Positions 4,180-6,576 of a stretch of DNA of 6,576 bases are shown here, piece after piece. This stretch comes from Elusimicrobiales bacterium (lineage in GTDB: Bacteria > Elusimicrobiota > Elusimicrobia > Elusimicrobiales > UBA9959): positions 1 through 6,576 of the forward strand of contig JAOAEH010000080.1 of assembly GCA_026416895.1 (NCBI GenBank), in the 5' to 3' direction. Position 1 is the stretch's first letter, and each line of letters begins with the position of its first letter. Both the position numbers and the translations under genes were made by a program. The notes below the pieces were generated by a model. That model saw nothing but the letters and a program-made list of their open reading frames with translations, did no database searches and was not told where the DNA came from.

Positions 4180-6576
4180 TCATTCATTCCATACTACAAA
4201 TCCTGGAATAAATACATCAGGCAAATCTTTATGATATGGTACAGCTCTAACAGCTATATCATGTCTCCCACTACGATAGCATTTAACATCAACACTATAC
4301 AATATTTGATTTCCATAACTTGTCTGAGGTTTCATCTCAAAAGCTCTTCCATACTTAAATATACTCTCTCCATCAAGAGAGCCAATTACGGTTTCAACCT
4401 TTATATCAGTTTGTAATAAACCATTTAAATTAACAATAGCTTTAACATGAATGCTAGAGCCAGTTTTAATCTCACCTTCATTGACAAACTCGACATATAT
4501 CTTTGTTTTATAAAAATTATTCAATATTCTTTGCCACCATTCTCCTATTTCCTTTATTATCTGAGGATCTTTTAAATTATTGAAATAATAATGAGCTTTA
4601 GTATAAAACTTTTCATAATATTCCCTTAACATTCTATCAGTATTAAAAAAAGCAGATATTTTAGATATTGAATTTTTAACCATTTTTATCCATTTTTTAG
4701 GAATACCATTTTCTCTCTCATCATAATATAGAGGAACTATAACCTTTTCTAAAATATTATAAATCGACTCTGACTCAACATAATCTCTTTCTTCATCACT
4801 CCTATAATCTTCCATACCTCCTATTGCCCACCCCAAATCTGGTGAATACCCTTCAACCCACCAACCATCTAAAACAGATAAGTTCAAGGTTCCATTTATA
4901 GCAGCTTTCATTCCACTTGTTCCACTTGCTTCCAAAGGTCTTATTGGGTTGTTAAGCCATACATCAACCCCTTGAATCATATATCTTGCAACATTCATAT
5001 TGTAATCTTCAACAAACACTATCCTTGATTTAAATCTTTTATCAAGACTAAGTGATGCAACCTGTTTTATTAATTCTTTACCAGCAATATCTGCTTGATG
5101 AGCTTTACCTGCGATTATAAATTGAACAGGTTTTTCATCATTATTCACAATCTTTGCAAGTCTTTCTAAATTTTTCATAAAAAGATTTGCTCTTTTATAG
5201 GTAGCAAACCTTCTAGCAAACCCTACAGTCAAATAATTAGGATCAAGAACATTTTCAATCTCTTTAATTACTGTAGCATCTGCTCCAAGCCTTTTATATT
5301 GTCTTACAAGTCTTTCTCGTACAAGTTTTATTAATTTCTGCTTCCTTATATTTTTTAGCTCCCAAATTTTTTCATCAGGTATATCAAAAATTCTATTCCA
5401 ATTATATTCCTCAACAGTAGTTTTATCGCAATTTTCACATATATAATTTTTATATGTTTCATAATGCTCATGACTAATCCAAGAGCTGGTATGAACACCA
5501 TTAGTAACATAATCTATCGGTATATCATAAAGTGGAAGTTCATTCCAAACTTTTCTCCACATTTTTCGTGTAGTATCTTGATGCAACTTACTTACAGCAT
5601 TTGCAAAAGCACATAATCTCAAAGCAAGTACTGTCATACAAAAAGCAAGTGAATTTTTTTCTTCCTTACCTAATTCCAAAAAATCAGCAAAACTCAAACC
5701 TAAATCTTTTACATATTCATAAAAATACTTCTCAATAAGTTTAAAATCAAAATATTCATTACCAGCCATAACTGGTGTATGAGTAGTAAAGACACTCGTA
5801 GCCCAAACTATCTTCTTAGCCTCATTAAATGATATATTTTTTTCTTTCATTAAATCTCTTATTCTTTCGAGCAAAAGAAAAGCAGAATGCCCTTCATTAA
5901 TATGATATACTGTAGGTATAAGTCCCATTGCTTTAAGAGCTCTATAACCACCTATCCCAAGAACTATTTCCTGTTTTATCCTATTATCTCTATCACCACC
6001 GTAAAGTTGTTCGGTAATGCTTCTTGAATGAATAGAATTTTCTGGAAGATTAGTATCCAATAAATAAAGTGATGTTCTTCCAACAGGAACTCTCCACACT
6101 CCAATTTTAACTACTTCATCGCTTAAATTTACACTAATTCTAAGAGGATTCCCATCTTTACCTTTGACAATTTCAACAGGCATATTATACCAATCATTTT
6201 CAGGATATGCTTCCATCTGCCAATTATCTCTATTTAAGACTTGTTGTACATACCCCTTTCTATAAAGAAGTCCAACACCTATAACAGGAATTCCCATATC
6301 TGAAGCAGATTTTAAATGATCACCACTAAGCATTCCAAGCCCACCAGAATATATAGGAAGTCCTTCCCCTACCCCATACTCCATTGAAAAATAAGCAACT
6401 AACATGTTATTTTCTTTATCTGTCTTTATCTTATTAAACCAAGTATTTTTATAATTCATATATTCATCAAATTTACTCTTTACCTCATTTAGTTTCTTTA
6501 AAAAATTTTCATCTGAAGCTAATTTCATCAACCTATCATGCGACAAAGCACCTAAAACCCATTTTGGATTTCTATG
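4180..6576 (-). CDS. glgP: Alpha-glucan (glycogen/maltodextrin) phosphorylase, 5'-truncated
   Basis: A GT35, pyridoxal-phosphate enzyme that releases glucose 1-phosphate from alpha-1,4-glucans in the cytosol, of the compact DUF3417-containing TIGR02094 group. Residues are numbered from the TTG at 6544-6546. That TTG is not the true start: the frame stays open to the edge, adding HRNPKWVLGA, which together with SHDRLMKLASDENFL matches the N-terminal DUF3417 region. I estimate 40-60 residues lie beyond the window. Core motifs are YFSMEYG (52-58), YSGGLGMLSGDHLKSASD (66-83), NEGHSAFLLLERI (217-229), TTHTPVMAGNEYF (254-266), GFARRFATYKRA (442-453) and EASGTSGMKAAINGTLN (539-555), with PLP lysine Lys547. 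The C-terminal beta-rich region (about 680-788) ending PGFVVWNE is usual for this group. No frameshift is seen. It ends 45 bp upstream of the cold-shock gene on the same strand. The chain-length preference (glycogen or maltodextrin) cannot be read from sequence. Confidence 0.96.
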   Translation of the reverse strand, partial: HRNPKWVLGALSHDRLMKLASDENFLKKLNEVKSKFDEYMNYKNTWFNKIKTDKENNMLVAYFSMEYGVGEGLPIYSGGLGMLSGDHLKSASDMGIPVIGVGLLYRKGYVQQVLNRDNWQMEAYPENDWYNMPVEIVKGKDGNPLRISVNLSDEVVKIGVWRVPVGRTSLYLLDTNLPENSIHSRSITEQLYGGDRDNRIKQEIVLGIGGYRALKAMGLIPTVYHINEGHSAFLLLERIRDLMKEKNISFNEAKKIVWATSVFTTHTPVMAGNEYFDFKLIEKYFYEYVKDLGLSFADFLELGKEEKNSLAFCMTVLALRLCAFANAVSKLHQDTTRKMWRKVWNELPLYDIPIDYVTNGVHTSSWISHEHYETYKNYICENCDKTTVEEYNWNRIFDIPDEKIWELKNIRKQKLIKLVRERLVRQYKRLGADATVIKEIENVLDPNYLTVGFARRFATYKRANLFMKNLERLAKIVNNDEKPVQFIIAGKAHQADIAGKELIKQVASLSLDKRFKSRIVFVEDYNMNVARYMIQGVDVWLNNPIRPLEASGTSGMKAAINGTLNLSVLDGWWVEGYSPDLGWAIGGMEDYRSDEERDYVESESIYNILEKVIVPLYYDERENGIPKKWIKMVKNSISKISAFFNTDRMLREYYEKFYTKAHYYFNNLKDPQIIKEIGEWWQRILNNFYKTKIYVEFVNEGEIKTGSSIHVKAIVNLNGLLQTDIKVETVIGSLDGESIFKYGRAFEMKPQTSYGNQILYSVDVKCYRSGRHDIAVRAVPYHKDLPDVFIPGFVVWNE

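Noticed and set aside
4155..4184. Possible terminator after the phosphorylase gene (GATTA...TAATC inverted repeat on the minus strand)
   Set aside because: The stem is only five AT-rich pairs around a long loop, with no T-run directly after it; it overlaps the better-supported -10 element.
4231..4416. 61-codon plus-strand open frame opposite the phosphorylase 3' region
   Set aside because: It lies opposite the conserved C-terminal region of the phosphorylase, with no start signal and no recognisable motif.
1..6576. Defence system, CRISPR array, tRNA or rRNA gene, or a new multi-gene system
   Set aside because: Nearly every base is accounted for by five recognisable housekeeping-type genes; no spaced repeats, cloverleaf-like stretches or unexplained genes were seen.

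Overview
The window is an ordinary chromosomal stretch of an AT-rich bacterium, roughly 30% G+C by eye. Sense strands are strongly A-rich, Lys, Asn and Ile are abundant, Arg is mostly AGA, and the standard genetic code fits. Having Dxs (the MEP isoprenoid route), a long-form LOG protein, a fused Memo-AMMECR1 protein and a DUF3417-type alpha-glucan phosphorylase together fits an uncultured, probably anaerobic, low-GC bacterium. I cannot name the phylum; Elusimicrobiota-, spirochaete- or deferribacter-like lineages would be guesses. The first 19 bases are an exact Tn5/Nextera mosaic-end adapter, so the left edge is a raw assembly end and not biology.

Plus strand, 20-3872: three genes packed as one apparent operon. 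They are a 5'-truncated dxs (1-deoxy-D-xylulose-5-phosphate synthase), a LOG-family (TIGR00730) nucleotide phosphoribohydrolase-like gene, and a gene joining a Memo domain to an AMMECR1 domain (AmmeMemoRadiSam system proteins B and A). Both junctions are 4-bp ATGA stop/start overlaps with no Shine-Dalgarno sequence in front, so translational coupling is likely. Dxs makes the precursor of IPP and DMAPP. LOG enzymes elsewhere act on prenyl-adenine nucleotides built from DMAPP, so a functional link is conceivable but unproven. The role of Memo-AMMECR1 in bacteria is unsettled, and its usual radical-SAM partner is not in the window.

Minus strand, 3874-6576: a cold-shock-domain protein with a Gln-rich tail, its own extended -10 promoter and a strong ribosome binding site, preceded by a 3'-complete, 5'-truncated alpha-glucan (glycogen/maltodextrin) phosphorylase that runs off the right edge. 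The two gene blocks converge with one base between their stop codons.

Coding density is almost complete. The only intergenic DNA is 1 bp at 3873 and 45 bp at 4135-4179. I found no RNA gene, CRISPR array, native mobile element or clear terminator. I see no new multi-gene system; the most notable points are the coupled dxs-LOG-Memo/AMMECR1 operon and the tail-to-tail junction.
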